29,661 bases of DNA. It comes from Euprymna scolopes (Eukaryota > Mollusca > Cephalopoda > Sepiida > Sepiolidae). Position 1 is the stretch's first letter. The number at the start of each line of letters is the position of its first letter. Below the pieces are notes generated by a model. The model ran no database searches and was not told where the DNA came from. It saw nothing but the letters and a program-made list of their open reading frames with translations. The DNA lies in assembly GCA_024364805.1 (NCBI GenBank), contig CM044519.1:43081091-43110751 (forward strand). Direction: 5' to 3'. The position numbers were made by a program, and so were the translations under genes. This document shows positions 23,501 through 29,146 of this stretch, in pieces.

Positions 23501-26500
23501 CTTGAGAGAAATAAAGACTTGGGAAGAGATAGGTTAGTTTGAAAGTAAGGTTCTACAAATCGTCCAATGCATGCCAGCATATAAAACAGACGTTAAACCA
23601 ATGATGATGATGATGATGATGATGATGAGTCACCTTATCCCTTGATGCATTCTCCCTCTTCTTTTCAATCAATCCTTTTGTCTTGTTACCTCCATTCTTC
23701 TTATTATTATTTTTTTTCTTTCTTTTCTCCAGTTACCTCATGGAAAGAGTTCAAGAACAAGAGGATTTCCGAGTTGTTTTACCAAAGGTATGAATCGCTA
23801 AAAATGTATACAAACCATATTCATATTATACTAGCAGAGCTACCCAGTGTTGCTTAGGGTAATAAAAACAAAATAGAAGAGGATAAAAAGTGTGTGTATC
23901 AAAACTTTCATCTCTCGACCTATCTACATCTGTCTTTCGCTCTTCCCTGTTTTACCGTATCCATCTTCCGTCACCTCTTTTTCACCACCAACCAGCTTAT
24001 TTCTTTCTCTTATTTTAACGTGTTGAAAATATTAATAATTTAGATCATCCACCTCTCCTTTATATAATATATAACATTGGAAATGGTAAAAAAAAACTGA
24101 CACTGCCTTAACATAACCTGGTCCAGTTGACTCCCCTCCCCTCAAAAAATGGATAATTATTTATTTTAATTTTGAATATTATTAATCATCCATGGCAGTG
24201 CTGATAAAGAATATACTAACTTTGGGGGGTGTTTGTTTTGTAGCTTTTAACTTTTAGCTGGACACACACGCGCACACACACACACATACACACACGTACA
24301 CATAGACAATTTCTCTTTATATAATAGAAGATGGTGTTAAATTTCACTATTTCATGCCCAATCTCAACTAGGAAAGTTTTTGTTATGATGTTCAAAGTGT
24401 TTAGGAAAGTTTTTGTTATGATGTTCAAAGTGTTTAGGAAAGTTTTTGTTATGATGTTCAAAGTGTTTAGGAAAGTTTTTGTTATGATGTTCAAAGTGTT
24501 TAGGAAAGTTTTTGTTATGATGTTCAAAGTGTTTAGGAAAGTTTTTGTTATGATGTTCAAAGTGTGCTGTTCAAGTAGCTTCACATCCTGCAGTGATTTC
24601 TTTCTGTTCTCCAGACATATGATTGGCTCATTACATTTTTTTGTTCTGGCATGTGCTTTGAAGCATTTCATCTGAATTTCTGCTAGTTCCGGTTCCCATT
24701 GATGTTGTCATTTTGTTATGATGTTCAAAATATGTCATTCAGGTAACTTAAAAAAAGAAAAGTGATCCGTTGTCATACACTGGCTTACTTAGGGGCAACA
24801 AAGCTCAGAATTGTGCCATGTTAATCACATACCAACTATTGGGATTAAAGTAGTATCACAATGCCCAAAGTTTTCTCTATTTATTTAGATATCTTATCTG
24901 TATACCATGCTGCACCTCTCAACCTGTAAGGTTTGATCCCCACATTTGACCTCTCACTCCTTCTGACTATTTTGGAAGGTCATGTATTTGCTCCCTTCAC
25001 TTCATTTATTAATGATTGGCACATAAATTCTGGAATGTGTTTTCAAGCATTCCATCTGAACTTCTGCTAGCTGAGGTCCTTTAGTATTCAATAAGGTTCC
25101 TTCCAACGATTCCATTTTATTATGATGCTCAAAGTGCGTTATTTTTTAAAGTGCATTATTTTTAAAAGTGCGTTATTTTTAAAAGTGTTATTTTTAAAAG
25201 TAGCATCAAAAAACGAAGGTGGTATCGTATACTGACTTACTTATAGGTAACAAAGCCCAATGTTGTGCCATGTTAATTGCGTATTAACCACAGAATTACA
25301 GTGGTACTCTCACTCCTAATGATTCTAGAAAGTCTGTGCCACTCATGCCCCCTTCACTTCATTTATTCTAGTTTCTTTACTCTGGCCAGCACTGTAAAGC
25401 ACCATATTCATGTTTCTACATAGTCTGGATTGTTCAATAGGTTCATTCAGTGGCGATGCCATTGTTGTGCCATGTTAATTTTGTATCAAGTTGCAGGATT
25501 ACAGTGCTACCACAATTCCCAGGGTTTTCTTTATTTATTTATATATCTTATTTGCATACCAAGTTACACCTGGATTCTGCGAATTACTGTAATTAAACAC
25601 ATTACAAGTTATTTTTATTGTTTTTTTTTGTAAGGTTTTCAAGTTATTGCTTGAGAAATTTTTGAGAGAGTGCCAAGAGATTGTGGGTCTTGCATAACTA
25701 AAGGCAAGTGAGTGGTGAATGTTGTTCAAGCAATTTATAGAATAACAGCACATTTAGTGACAGCTGTAACATTAAAGTGAGAAAAATCAGGAATCATTGC
25801 TTTTCATTTGTGTATTAGAACTCTTGTTCTAGTAGTTTTGTATGGGTTGTTCGAAAGAGATACTTTATGTTGATGCTTTAGTGCTTGTTTGCAGAATAAT
25901 GGAAAAAAAATTGCTAAATTGAAGATTTGAAGGAATACTATGGAAAGTAAAGGTCTGAGAGTAAATGCTACAAACACCAAGTGATGATTAGTGATTCTAC
26001 ATGAAACTCTCTGAAAAGCAGCAAACTTGGTGTATTGTTGCCTTAACATTAAAGCTGTAACTGAGATTCTAACCGTTCCTTAAAGTATGTATGTAGGTAT
26101 ATGTGTATGTATATATATATATATATATATACAAGCTTAGTATTGTGGGGTGGAGTGGGCTCCAGTAAGCCGTGGTGAAGGCAACTTCTCTAGGAGAAAG
26201 AAAACCCTGATATAAAACCTGCAGCAACTGCTGCTTCCAATGATGTTGACTTGCTCTTCTTTTTGGTTCAATGTGGCAGTTCTTTAGAGAGTGGGATTGT
26301 CTCAGTGCTTTCCTCACTATAAAAAGCTTCAAGCACAGGCATTACTTGATATGCAACGAAATACACACTTTGCAATCAGTGTATATCTCGATAATAAAAA
26401 GGCTGGCTGTAGCCTGAAATGGCAAACGGACATTCAATGAGGACTGATGCAGATATGGGCGTGAATGGCAATAAAGGTTCTGGAACTTCCAGGGTCTGGC

Positions 26501-27958
26501 CTGGTAGGTGTTTGGAGCACCATAGCTTGGACCCGGTCATCAGTAGATGTACTGGACTATAGAAGGTTCATAGAGATGACCGTCTGACCCGTGCTGCTAG
26601 TTGCACTCATGTTTGCGTCATTTGAGCCAGAGATATATTAAGTAATGGCAATACTCGAGAACGAGTTGCTGCCATAATATATAAATATATATACATCTTC
26701 TAACATGAGTGTAAGAGTATTTCTGTACATTGCTTGAACAAACTTTCATTTGTTTGCCCTTAGTTGATGTAAAGCCCACCTTGGCATTCTGTCAAAGGCT
26801 TGTTCCAGATCCACAAAAGTAAAATACAAATTCTTCTTCTTACCAAGGTACTTTTCTTGTATTTGTCTCAAGATAAATATAGCACCAGGCATAAAACCAA
26901 ATTGCATTTCATCCATACTTATCTCATTGTTTTTTATTTATTGTTTAACTGTTCTCTCAATCACTTTCAGGACCTGATCCACAAATTTTAAGCATCTTTA
27001 ATTACCTCTATCTAATGCTTCCTCTTTACTCCTGTTCCAAGATGACTGTGCAAAGTATTCCATTTCTTTTTTGAGATGATCACCTGTAAGCAAGTTTCAT
27101 ATACTGCCTCAAAACCTCTTTACAGATACAGAAAAACAAACAAAACAAGGCAAACTCACAAGAGAAAACACAAATTTCAACAGTTCAATTATGGCTTCTT
27201 TTTTTTTTCACTGTATTTTTCACCCCCAAACAAAGCACAGTGTGACTAAGTTGTAAGGGGCTACTATTTGGGATCAGATTTGCAGGGATACTATGTATGG
27301 AGTTGGGTAGCACGATGTCTGTTCACATTACATTTGAACTTCTGCATGTCAGTACAGTTAGGAAAGCAAGGGCCTGGCAGGAAATTCCAAAGTCTAGCAG
27401 TTTGAGGGAAGAAGCTATTTGAGTAAAAGGCTTTCTAAGCTTTCGTCATACTCAATACTAGCAGCATCCAGCAAAAACAATGTGCAATCTGGCTATTTTA
27501 TGTGATGCAGATGCTTGTTCCAGATTCCCAAAAGAAAAATACAGATTCTTCTTCTTACCAAGGTACTTTTCTTGTATTTGTCTCAGGAGAAATATAGCAC
27601 CAGTGGTACTTTGCCCAGGACATGATGCGTCAACTTTAAGCCTTTGTGATTCCATTTTACTTTTGTAACAATTCACAATTGTATTAGGTTCCCTGTCTTT
27701 TGAGTCAAACTATTCTTTCATAATCTGATTCGTCAAGTCTGTGATTATCTCAATGTTTGTTTCACCTGCAGCTTTTAACATTTTGGTAATAAGTAATAAT
27801 GACGGTCCTCTTCTTCATCTTCAGCTTTTTAAAAGTTTAATTTCTTACCTTGTTTTTTTAATTTTTAGTTTGAATGCACAAATATTTGTTTCTGGTACAT
27901 TCCACCAAGTCTGATGAATCAAACAGAGAATGAAGAATGGTGGGGAAAACTGTCAAAG
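2616..27958 (+). CDS. PLP-dependent acidic amino acid decarboxylase (CSAD/GADL1/GAD family), partial gene, 8 internal exons
   Basis: Eight exons with GT-AG borders join into 247 codons without a stop, equal to the central and large-domain part of group II PLP decarboxylases. In the joined protein, His2 (SHYS) matches the residue that stacks on the PLP ring. [11 protein letters not shown] lies at 56-66. Asp84 of HVDAAWGGS matches the aspartate that binds the pyridine nitrogen. Lys116 of NFHK is the expected Schiff-base lysine, 32 residues after Asp84 as I recall for vertebrate [11 protein letters not shown] (147-154) is the catalytic-loop region and FWYIPPSL (225-232) a late family block. [12 protein letters not shown] and [11 protein letters not shown] resemble CSAD/GADL1 more than [12 protein letters not shown] and GIER are GAD-like. 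These enzymes remove a carboxyl group from glutamate, cysteine sulfinate or aspartate, giving GABA, hypotaurine or beta-alanine; which substrate applies here cannot be told. Both ends of the gene lie outside the window. Confidence 0.93.
2787..2867. mobile_element. Minimal mariner-like hairpin element
   Basis: Two mariner-style ends lie back to back: left TAGGTTGGGGAATAAAATAA, and the right end read in reverse as TATTATTTTGGTGCAAAAAT. They share AATAATGTCGTTTTT..GAC and pair as a stem of about 20 bp around a 12-base loop. At about 80 bp this looks like a mariner reduced to its inverted repeats. It starts about 37 bases after exon 1. Confidence 0.6.
3130..3720 (-). repeat. Dispersed repeat R2, minus copy, split by an insertion
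   Basis: Read on the minus strand, 3720-3617 matches the start of the plus copy at 4955 (AAGGCCACTCGAGGATAAGG), and 3275 onward matches its continuation (AGTTTGATTATTTAA, then CAACAAGAACTTGTTCACAT). Between them lies the 5S-derived SINE at 3282-3608. A later shared block around 3150 resembles TTTGCTCATGGAA in the other copies. Confidence 0.65.
3282..3608 (-). repeat. 5S rRNA-derived SINE
   Basis: Read on the minus strand it opens like a 5S rRNA gene: an ACACCGGTTCTCGTC block, then AGATCACCAAAGTTAAGCAA (3552-3571, internal control region), then the GGTGCTGTATGTA end of the 5S gene. About 200 bases of unrelated body follow. The flanks carry the 8-bp duplication AACTCTAC (3274-3281 and 3609-3616), and the neighbouring R2 sequence resumes on the other side, so the boundaries are well fixed. 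It may end in a tRNA-like piece (GAGTTCAATC), which is tentative. Confidence 0.78.
4449..4494. repeat. Perfect 13-bp inverted repeat
   Basis: TTTAAACTGACAA (4449-4461) and its exact reverse complement (4482-4494) surround a 20-base loop. It may be the remains of a palindromic MITE or chance in AT-rich DNA. Confidence 0.5.
4555..4885 (+). repeat. Dispersed repeat R1, copy B
   Basis: It carries TTCACTCCTAAACTAACTGA, ATCATTATGAATTTTTAG, GAGCTATATTTAGTTTAATT and a GATTTGATCCA end, in the order seen in copies A and C. The short open frame starting at 4831 is incidental. Confidence 0.6.
4955..5325 (+). repeat. Dispersed repeat R2, plus copy
   Basis: It includes AAGGCCACTCGAGAATTAGG, CATTGGACTTGAAGATGACC and a late block ACTTTGCTCATGGAATTAAT. 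Other copies are at 3130-3720 (minus), 16319-16545 and 17262-17345. A short translation ([14 protein letters not shown]) resembles one in the 16.4-kb copy ([14 protein letters not shown]), suggesting either former coding or plain DNA similarity. Confidence 0.55.
6400..6760 (+). repeat. Dispersed repeat R3, copy 1
   Basis: It shares ATGAATCAAACTATAAAACG, AATAGCTAGGGTAAACTTTA and ACAAGTCATGAAGCCACTAG with copy 2 at 7015-7205. Part appears reversed at 18245-18345. Its later part (GGAAGAGAGTTCCACAAATC) resembles a segment at about 27360-27420. Confidence 0.55.
7015..7205 (+). repeat. Dispersed repeat R3, copy 2
   Basis: Shared blocks are ACCAAACTATGAACCGCAGT, CACTAATAACCAGTGTAAAT and CAGACAAGGTGTGAAGCCAC. 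It lies about 580 bases after copy 1 in the same orientation and so may be a local duplication. Confidence 0.55.
7433..7549 (+). CDS. Exon 2: [11 protein letters not shown] to HVD
   Basis: This exon has 39 codons, phase 0 at both ends, after acceptor TTTTTTCCCCAG and before donor GTAAGT. It encodes [21 protein letters not shown] and [15 protein letters not shown]. The final aspartate is the cofactor-binding acidic residue, so the intron falls just after it. The SGTTVLGA form is that of CSAD and GADL1 as I recall them; GAD1 and GAD2 have AGTTVYGA. The CT and TA microsatellite begins about 10 bases after the donor. Confidence 0.95.
7560..7696. repeat. CT-rich then TA microsatellite
   Basis: Imperfect CTCT runs with interruptions lead into about 12 TA units at 7668-7695. 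It lies just inside the intron 2 donor. Open frames here on both strands are products of the simple sequence. Confidence 0.9.
8510..8990 (+). repeat. Long pyrimidine-rich tract before exon 3
   Basis: Nearly all bases are T or C over about 450 bases (TTTTTCTTTT-type runs with CCTATTTTC repeats), ending at the exon 3 acceptor. The overlapping Phe/Leu/Ser-rich open frames reflect this composition and are not genes. It may have grown by slippage, and it could form triplex DNA or affect splicing, which is inference. Confidence 0.85.
8996..9060 (+). CDS. Exon 3: AAWGGS segment
   Basis: This exon has 65 nt, entered in phase 0 and left two bases into an arginine codon. The acceptor is TATTCCAG and the donor GTAAAT. 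It encodes [25 protein letters not shown] is the CSAD/GADL1 form, while GAD1 and GAD2 carry WGGG. The exon sits directly downstream of a roughly 450-base pyrimidine-rich stretch. Confidence 0.94.
9247..10945 (+). repeat. Possible composite of the CGTTGC-head repeat with internal insertions
   Basis: The head GGTACCTAGCGTTGCTTGGG and a tail with ACACACACAAACACACATTT, TATATATATAG match the head and tail pair of the 23.8-kb copy. The interior is much longer than that copy and contains a tRNA-like SINE, so later insertions are likely. Treating both ends as one element is inference. Confidence 0.35.
9385..9475 (-). repeat. tRNA-derived SINE
   Basis: On the minus strand the A box TGGCCTGGCGG (9459-9469) is followed by GTTAATG, and a strong B box GGGTTCGATCC lies at 9394-9404. 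The interval is stretched by an A/T run. Not an intact tRNA. Confidence 0.55.
10925..11285 (+). repeat. Dispersed repeat R1, copy C
   Basis: It has ATCATTATGAATTTTGCAAC, GGCATAATATAGGCACAACT and TATATTTAATCCACTGAG in the same order as copies A and B. It directly follows the tail of the CGTTGC-head repeat, and copy A lies directly before another such head, so the two families tend to be neighbours. Confidence 0.6.
11493..11571 (+). CDS. Exon 4: catalytic lysine, NFHK
   Basis: This exon has 79 nt. Its first base completes the arginine codon split by the previous intron, then come [11 protein letters not shown] and [10 protein letters not shown]. The lysine of NFHK (116 in the joined protein) is the residue expected to form the internal aldimine with PLP. 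The family nearly always has NPHK here, so the proline has become phenylalanine while the lysine and the neighbouring histidine are kept. The acceptor is TTTCTAG, with a T-rich tract upstream, and the donor is GTAAGT. Confidence 0.93.
11945..12036. repeat. 30-bp tandem repeat
   Basis: Units of GTTAATTATATTTTGTAATG plus TAACACAAGG occur about three times; the second and third are nearly identical, so the expansion is recent. Confidence 0.85.
12186..12690. repeat. AT-rich TATAATATA array with assembly gap
   Basis: Interspersed ATAT, TATAATA and TATGTAATA units flank a gap of 114 Ns at 12365-12478. The true length is unknown. The open frame crossing it is an artefact. Confidence 0.95.
13786..13834. 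repeat. GT microsatellite
   Basis: About 23 uninterrupted GT units, with further GTGTGTATG sequence just after. Confidence 0.95.
14151..14232 (+). CDS. Exon 5: catalytic loop segment
   Basis: This exon has 82 nt, beginning in phase 0 and ending one base into a glycine codon. It encodes [16 protein letters not shown] followed by [11 protein letters not shown]. This matches the family block YLFQxDKxYDxxxDTGD, the mobile loop whose tyrosine takes part in catalysis in GAD67. The second tyrosine of KYYD is the likely equivalent. The threonine of the usual DTGD is glutamine here, and the aspartate after the glycine is asparagine, coming from the next exon. The acceptor is TTTTTTTTAG and the donor GTAAGT. 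Confidence 0.93.
14365..14630 (+). repeat. Roughly 110-bp direct duplication around a CT microsatellite
   Basis: 14365-14475 and 14514-14630 share CGATCTTGTCCAATCATTTG, CTTTCAA, TTTTCCTT and GATTCAAG in the same order. A CT run at 14479-14508 separates them. The two open frames over this stretch come from the duplication and the CT run. Confidence 0.85.
15437..15705 (+). repeat. 5S rRNA-derived fragment interrupted by a MITE
   Basis: AGATCACCAAAGTTAAGCAA (15451-15470) is the 5S internal control region. After the MITE the 5S-like sequence resumes as AGGTGATCATTTTGGAATAC and CAGGTGATGTATGTC, matching the GGTGACC..GGAATACC..GGTGCTGT end of 5S genes. The body that follows differs from that of the 3.3-kb copy. 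It is not a functional 5S gene. Confidence 0.75.
15494..15661. mobile_element. hAT-like MITE, copy 2, with perfect 8-bp target duplication
   Basis: A 168-bp element with termini TAGGGCTATGACAACAGCAT and the reverse complement at the far end (TGCTGTTGTCATAGCCCTA). It is flanked by GTAATAAA at 15486-15493 and 15662-15669. It aligns with copy 1 reversed, sharing CCGACACA.TTAGACACA and CACATCACT. No open frame, so it would need a transposase in trans. Confidence 0.88.
16130..16318. repeat. Minisatellite, about 19-21-bp unit
   Basis: Variants of TTTTTTCATGGGAAATATAT and TTTTCTTGGGAAATATAT repeat about nine times. Open frames on both strands here, rich in FSWE or FPRKKY, are by-products of the unit. 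Confidence 0.9.
16319..16545 (+). repeat. Dispersed repeat R2, third copy
   Basis: It shares TCACTCAAGGATAAGGGTTA, AACTCAACAAGAATTTGTTA, CATTGGACTTGAAAACAAGC and CCTTTGCTCTTGGAA with the other copies. The 98-codon open frame from 16374 runs from here into the following LTR-like sequence and is not treated as a gene. Confidence 0.55.
16598..17031 (+). mobile_element. Candidate solo LTR, fossil
   Basis: The stretch opens TGTAACAGAG and closes ACTACATTACA, the TG..CA form of LTR ends. Near the front it has an octamer ATGCAAAT, a palindromic TGACGTCA and a TATAAAAGG box, as expected of a promoter-bearing LTR. No internal coding region or second LTR is present. No clear target duplication is visible, so the boundaries are provisional and the age is probably old. 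Family not determined; an LTR retrotransposon is the likeliest source. Confidence 0.45.
17262..17345 (+). repeat. Dispersed repeat R2, short fourth copy
   Basis: GACATTTGAGAATAAGGGTT, GAGGTGAATAGAGTGGCAGT and GAGAGGATTG resemble the start of the 4.96-kb and 16.3-kb copies. Confidence 0.45.
18245..18345 (-). repeat. Dispersed repeat R3, reversed fragment
   Basis: Read on the minus strand, CAGACAAGGCATGAAGCCAC and TTAATACCAGCTTTAA match the two R3 copies in intron 1. Confidence 0.5.
18435..18552 (+). CDS. Exon 6: [19 protein letters not shown] segment
   Basis: This exon has 118 nt. Its first two bases complete the split glycine and it leaves in phase 2. It encodes [20 protein letters not shown] and [18 protein letters not shown]. 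The family block is IQCGRxxDxxKxWxMWKAxG; GDQG is shared with vertebrate CSAD as I recall it. The acceptor is TTATCCCACAG and the donor GTAAGT. Confidence 0.93.
19385..19865 (+). mobile_element. LINE carboxy-terminal fragment (retrotransposon fossil)
   Basis: An open frame at 19382-19792 encodes [38 protein letters not shown] and [20 protein letters not shown], then [11 protein letters not shown] recognise this as the tail of an invertebrate non-LTR retrotransposon protein (family pattern DIVxxDKxxKxxLIIDVAVP..[10 protein letters not shown]..YLxxIPG). The similarity continues after the stop in the next frame ([18 protein letters not shown]), so an old frameshift separates the final block. Reverse transcriptase motifs are absent, as expected for a 5'-truncated copy. 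LINE clade uncertain; this tail may belong to the restriction-like endonuclease type. Confidence 0.7.
19934..19975. repeat. TAA microsatellite
   Basis: AATAATGATAATAATAATAA continues as about 12 trinucleotide units. It follows the LINE fragment by about 70 bases and may have grown from its A-rich tail. Confidence 0.85.
20989..21878 (+). mobile_element. Tc1/mariner element, internally deleted, with both ends
   Basis: An 890-bp element flanked by TA (20987-20988 and 21879-21880). The left end CAGGGTGGAACGATAAAATT and right end, reversed, CAGTGTGGAACGATAAATTT are imperfect inverted repeats of about 30 bp. The plus strand keeps the second half of a mariner transposase: [46 protein letters not shown] and ending AEGDYIKSM. 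It is dead: the amino-terminal half is missing, there are in-frame stops, the QQD.AP.H catalytic aspartate is read as asparagine, and the SPDLNP block before LDYF is lost. Intact relatives are usually about 1.3 kb. Confidence 0.87.
22380..23045 (+). repeat. Tandem duplication of a LINE-tail-like sequence
   Basis: 22390-22660 and 22725-23040 are parallel copies sharing TGCAACCCAG, GAGT.CATCCACAAA.CAAT, GAAGACGTGGTTACACACCT, CTGACTGCTGCA and CATCCTG.. in order. A short ATTATCTCCATCCTTGCTC doublet lies at the junction. Translation of the second copy ([14 protein letters not shown], then [14 protein letters not shown]) resembles the end of invertebrate LINE proteins (KTW....K.DL....A.DR..W). The first copy lacks about 50 bases present in the second (22877-22920). 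Confidence 0.65.
23281..23545 (+). mobile_element. LINE 3' fragment (WYGHVERMD type)
   Basis: The frame from 23281 reads [18 protein letters not shown] then [19 protein letters not shown], matching the common LINE tail RLRWFGHVERMD..WV..C. The later KTW..V...D block survives only in scrambled form in other frames. It is a short, old, 5'-truncated fragment. The clade cannot be set from so little sequence. Confidence 0.65.
23555..23630 (+). repeat. SINE-like tail ending in GAT microsatellite
   Basis: CAATGCATGCCAGCATATAA, AACAGACGTTAAACCAATG and about nine GAT units (23602-23629). I associate the ACGTTAAAC..GATGATGAT ending with very abundant octopus repeats, which is the best taxonomic hint in the window. 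Confidence 0.65.
23733..23787 (+). CDS. Exon 7: short helical segment
   Basis: This exon has 55 nt. Its first base completes a serine codon, then 18 codons encode [18 protein letters not shown], matching the family pattern YLxxxIKxREGFxLVxEP. The acceptor is TTTCTCCAG and the donor GTATGA. It is the shortest and least conserved exon, supported mainly by reading frame, position and splice sites. Confidence 0.86.
23826..24330 (+). repeat. Interspersed repeat with CAGTGTTGCTTAGGG head and CACACATAGACAATTT tail
   Basis: The head TACTAGCAGAGCTACCCAGT and the tail ACACATAGACAATTTCTCTT, TATATAATAG bound about 505 bases, with a CA run at 24266-24299. Heads or tails of the same type lie near 255-300, 1205-1931 and 9247-10945. 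This is the shortest and clearest copy. Superfamily unknown to me. Confidence 0.5.
24369..24565. repeat. 33-bp minisatellite, six copies
   Basis: The unit AGGAAAGTTTTTGTTATGAT plus GTTCAAAGTGTTT repeats six times almost without change. Because 33 is a multiple of three and no stop occurs, both strands stay open ([11 protein letters not shown] on plus, [11 protein letters not shown] on minus), which explains the apparent 114- and 151-codon genes. Confidence 0.95.
24566..25570 (+). repeat. Diverged tandem units of about 370-400 bp
   Basis: Three units start near 24612, 25008 and 25366. Shared blocks include CATCTGAA.TTCTGCTAG, TTATGATG.TCAAA, TTGTGCCATGTTAAT, TATTTA.ATATCTTAT..GCATACCA-like sequence and CCCTTCACTTCATTTATT. 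The minisatellite at 24369-24565 uses the TTATGATGTTCAAAGTG segment of this unit, so a fourth, partial unit probably stood there. Confidence 0.7.
26097..26131. repeat. TA microsatellite
   Basis: GTATATGTGTATG followed by about 11 TA units, uninterrupted. Confidence 0.9.
26765..27000 (-). mobile_element. LINE reverse transcriptase fragment, copy 1
   Basis: Read on the minus strand it encodes [11 protein letters not shown], a stop, [34 protein letters not shown], then [28 protein letters not shown] is the first catalytic aspartate block of LINE reverse transcriptases, and QFGFMP..AIFILRQ is the block before it. The glycine-threonine stretch usual after MP is missing. Short, broken copy, opposite in direction to the gene. 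Confidence 0.8.
27240..27440 (+). repeat. Unclassified repeat piece (GGCAGGAAATTCCAAAG type)
   Basis: CAAGGGCCTGGCAGGAAATT and CCAAAGTCTAGCAGTTTGAG resemble the later part of R3 copy 1 near 6700-6735. Weak, by eye only. Confidence 0.35.
27458..27640 (-). mobile_element. LINE reverse transcriptase fragment, copy 2
   Basis: The minus-strand frame contains [20 protein letters not shown] then [15 protein letters not shown] blocks TTCTTCTTCTTACCAAGGTA and CTTTTCTTGTATTTGTCTCA are identical to copy 1, over about 90 bases in all. In this copy the catalytic VDLEQAFD has become GNLEQASA, so the aspartates are lost, and similarity stops on both sides. Confidence 0.75.
27869..27958 (+). CDS. Exon 8: FWYIPPSL segment
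   Basis: This exon has 30 codons, phase 0 at both ends, encoding [20 protein letters not shown] and [10 protein letters not shown]. It matches the late family block [14 protein letters not shown], and [11 protein letters not shown] equals vertebrate GADL1 as I recall it. The acceptor is TTTTTAG and the donor GTATGT. The following exon, expected to start near VAPKIKERM and to contain GYQP, was not found before the window ends. Confidence 0.93.
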
Positions 27959-28419
27959 GTATGTGAACCATATTTTTAGTCATGCGTATATTTTTTTAAA
28001 TATTTACATGTGGTATACAAATAGAAAATAACTAATAAATAAATAAAAAATATACAACTAAAAATGATAACAAAAAATTTCTATTAGTAAGAAAAACAAA
28101 AGTAAACAAAAATCAGTAAAATTTAAAAAAAACAGCAATAAAATATGTGAATTAAACTATAAATACTATAAATAATATAAATAAACATGGGCAGATAACT
28201 TGTATCTTCAAGTTTTACATTGTTACTAAAAAAAAGGATGGTTTACTTCTGATTATCACATAATATCGTCACATTGCAGTAAAGTGTTAAAGCTAAGTGA
28301 ATTTTATGACTTACCATTGATAGAATATTTAGTATATGGAATAGTAGATAAGCATGAATACAAACTTGTAACCAGTGAAGCATGCATGGTCCCCCGTGAG
28401 TGCACAGTGAACAAGGCAT

Positions 28420-29040
28420 CAAAAAATGACTAAGTTCGGCATTTAACCCCCACCCTATTTAGTCCCAAAAGTCCCCAGGGATGTCAAATCTTGGTGAAAA
28501 TAAACAAACGGTGCAATTATAGGGTTTAACATATGTACATTTGAGTTCTGCAACATGTAAAAAAAAAGAAATGACTAAATCCATCATTTGCCCTTACCTC
28601 ATGTAGTCTAAAAAGTCCCCAAAGTGTTAACATATTAAAATTTGAATTCAGCACCATGGAAAACTGCTAAATAGACATACACAAAATATTTGGGACAAAA
28701 TAGTCCCAAAAATGGAGTATTTTTATTAGCCCTAAAACAGCCCCTGGGACACATCTAAGAGTTATCGCGAAGTATAGACAAAAAAATTATCTAGAAGTTA
28801 GTTACAACTTTTCAGGAGGTTTTATAAAAATCTAAGGATCAATGTTTTTTAATAAGCACAAAAGTATCAATTTCTGCCATTTTAACCCAAAAGGCACCCC
28901 CAGGGGCACAACCGGAGTTTTCCTGTAAAATCCGTTCTGTTACTTTTTTTACTCTTATCATGTTTAATGTTTGTGCAAAATTTCAAAAAATTCAAAGTCG
29001 TAGTTATTGAGAAAAGTGCAAACAGACAGAACAGACAAGG
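28420..29040 (+). repeat. Old interspersed repeat with AAGTCCCC internal repeats and AAACAGACAGA tail
   Basis: ATGACTAA followed by an AAGTCCCC block recurs at 28427-28480 and 28571-28622, and AGTCCCAAAA occurs at 28461 and 28701. The end reads TGTTTGTGCAAAATTTCAAA, then TTGAGAAAAGTGCAAACAGA. Tails of that kind are common on invertebrate repeats. Class unknown. Confidence 0.45.
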
Positions 29041-29146
29041 GTAAATTTCTATGTCAACCCTCATTTTGTCAGAGGCCCAAAAATAACACAGATATATCTT
29101 AAATATAAACAGATATTTCAATTCTGTCAGACGACTTTATTTTTGG

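Larger units (their letters stand above)
18553..23732 (+). other. Intron 6 (5180 bp)
   Basis: Phase 2 intron, the longest in the window, with four transposon fossils listed separately. I see nothing identifiable in 18560-19380, 19990-20980 or 21885-22370, apart from a short ACTG run at 20398-20413 and a possible degenerate tRNA-like B box near 22230. Confidence 0.8.
23788..27868 (+). other. Intron 7 (4081 bp)
   Basis: Phase 0 intron. It contains a CGTTGC-head type repeat, a 33-bp minisatellite within a larger repeated unit, a TA microsatellite and two copies of a reverse transcriptase fragment. 25575-26770 includes repeat-like DNA with a TA run, but I cannot name it. The open frames on either strand there resemble no family. 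Confidence 0.8.

Noticed and set aside
24369-24565. CRISPR-like array
   Set aside because: The 33-bp units are directly adjacent without spacers, in an animal intron; it is a minisatellite.
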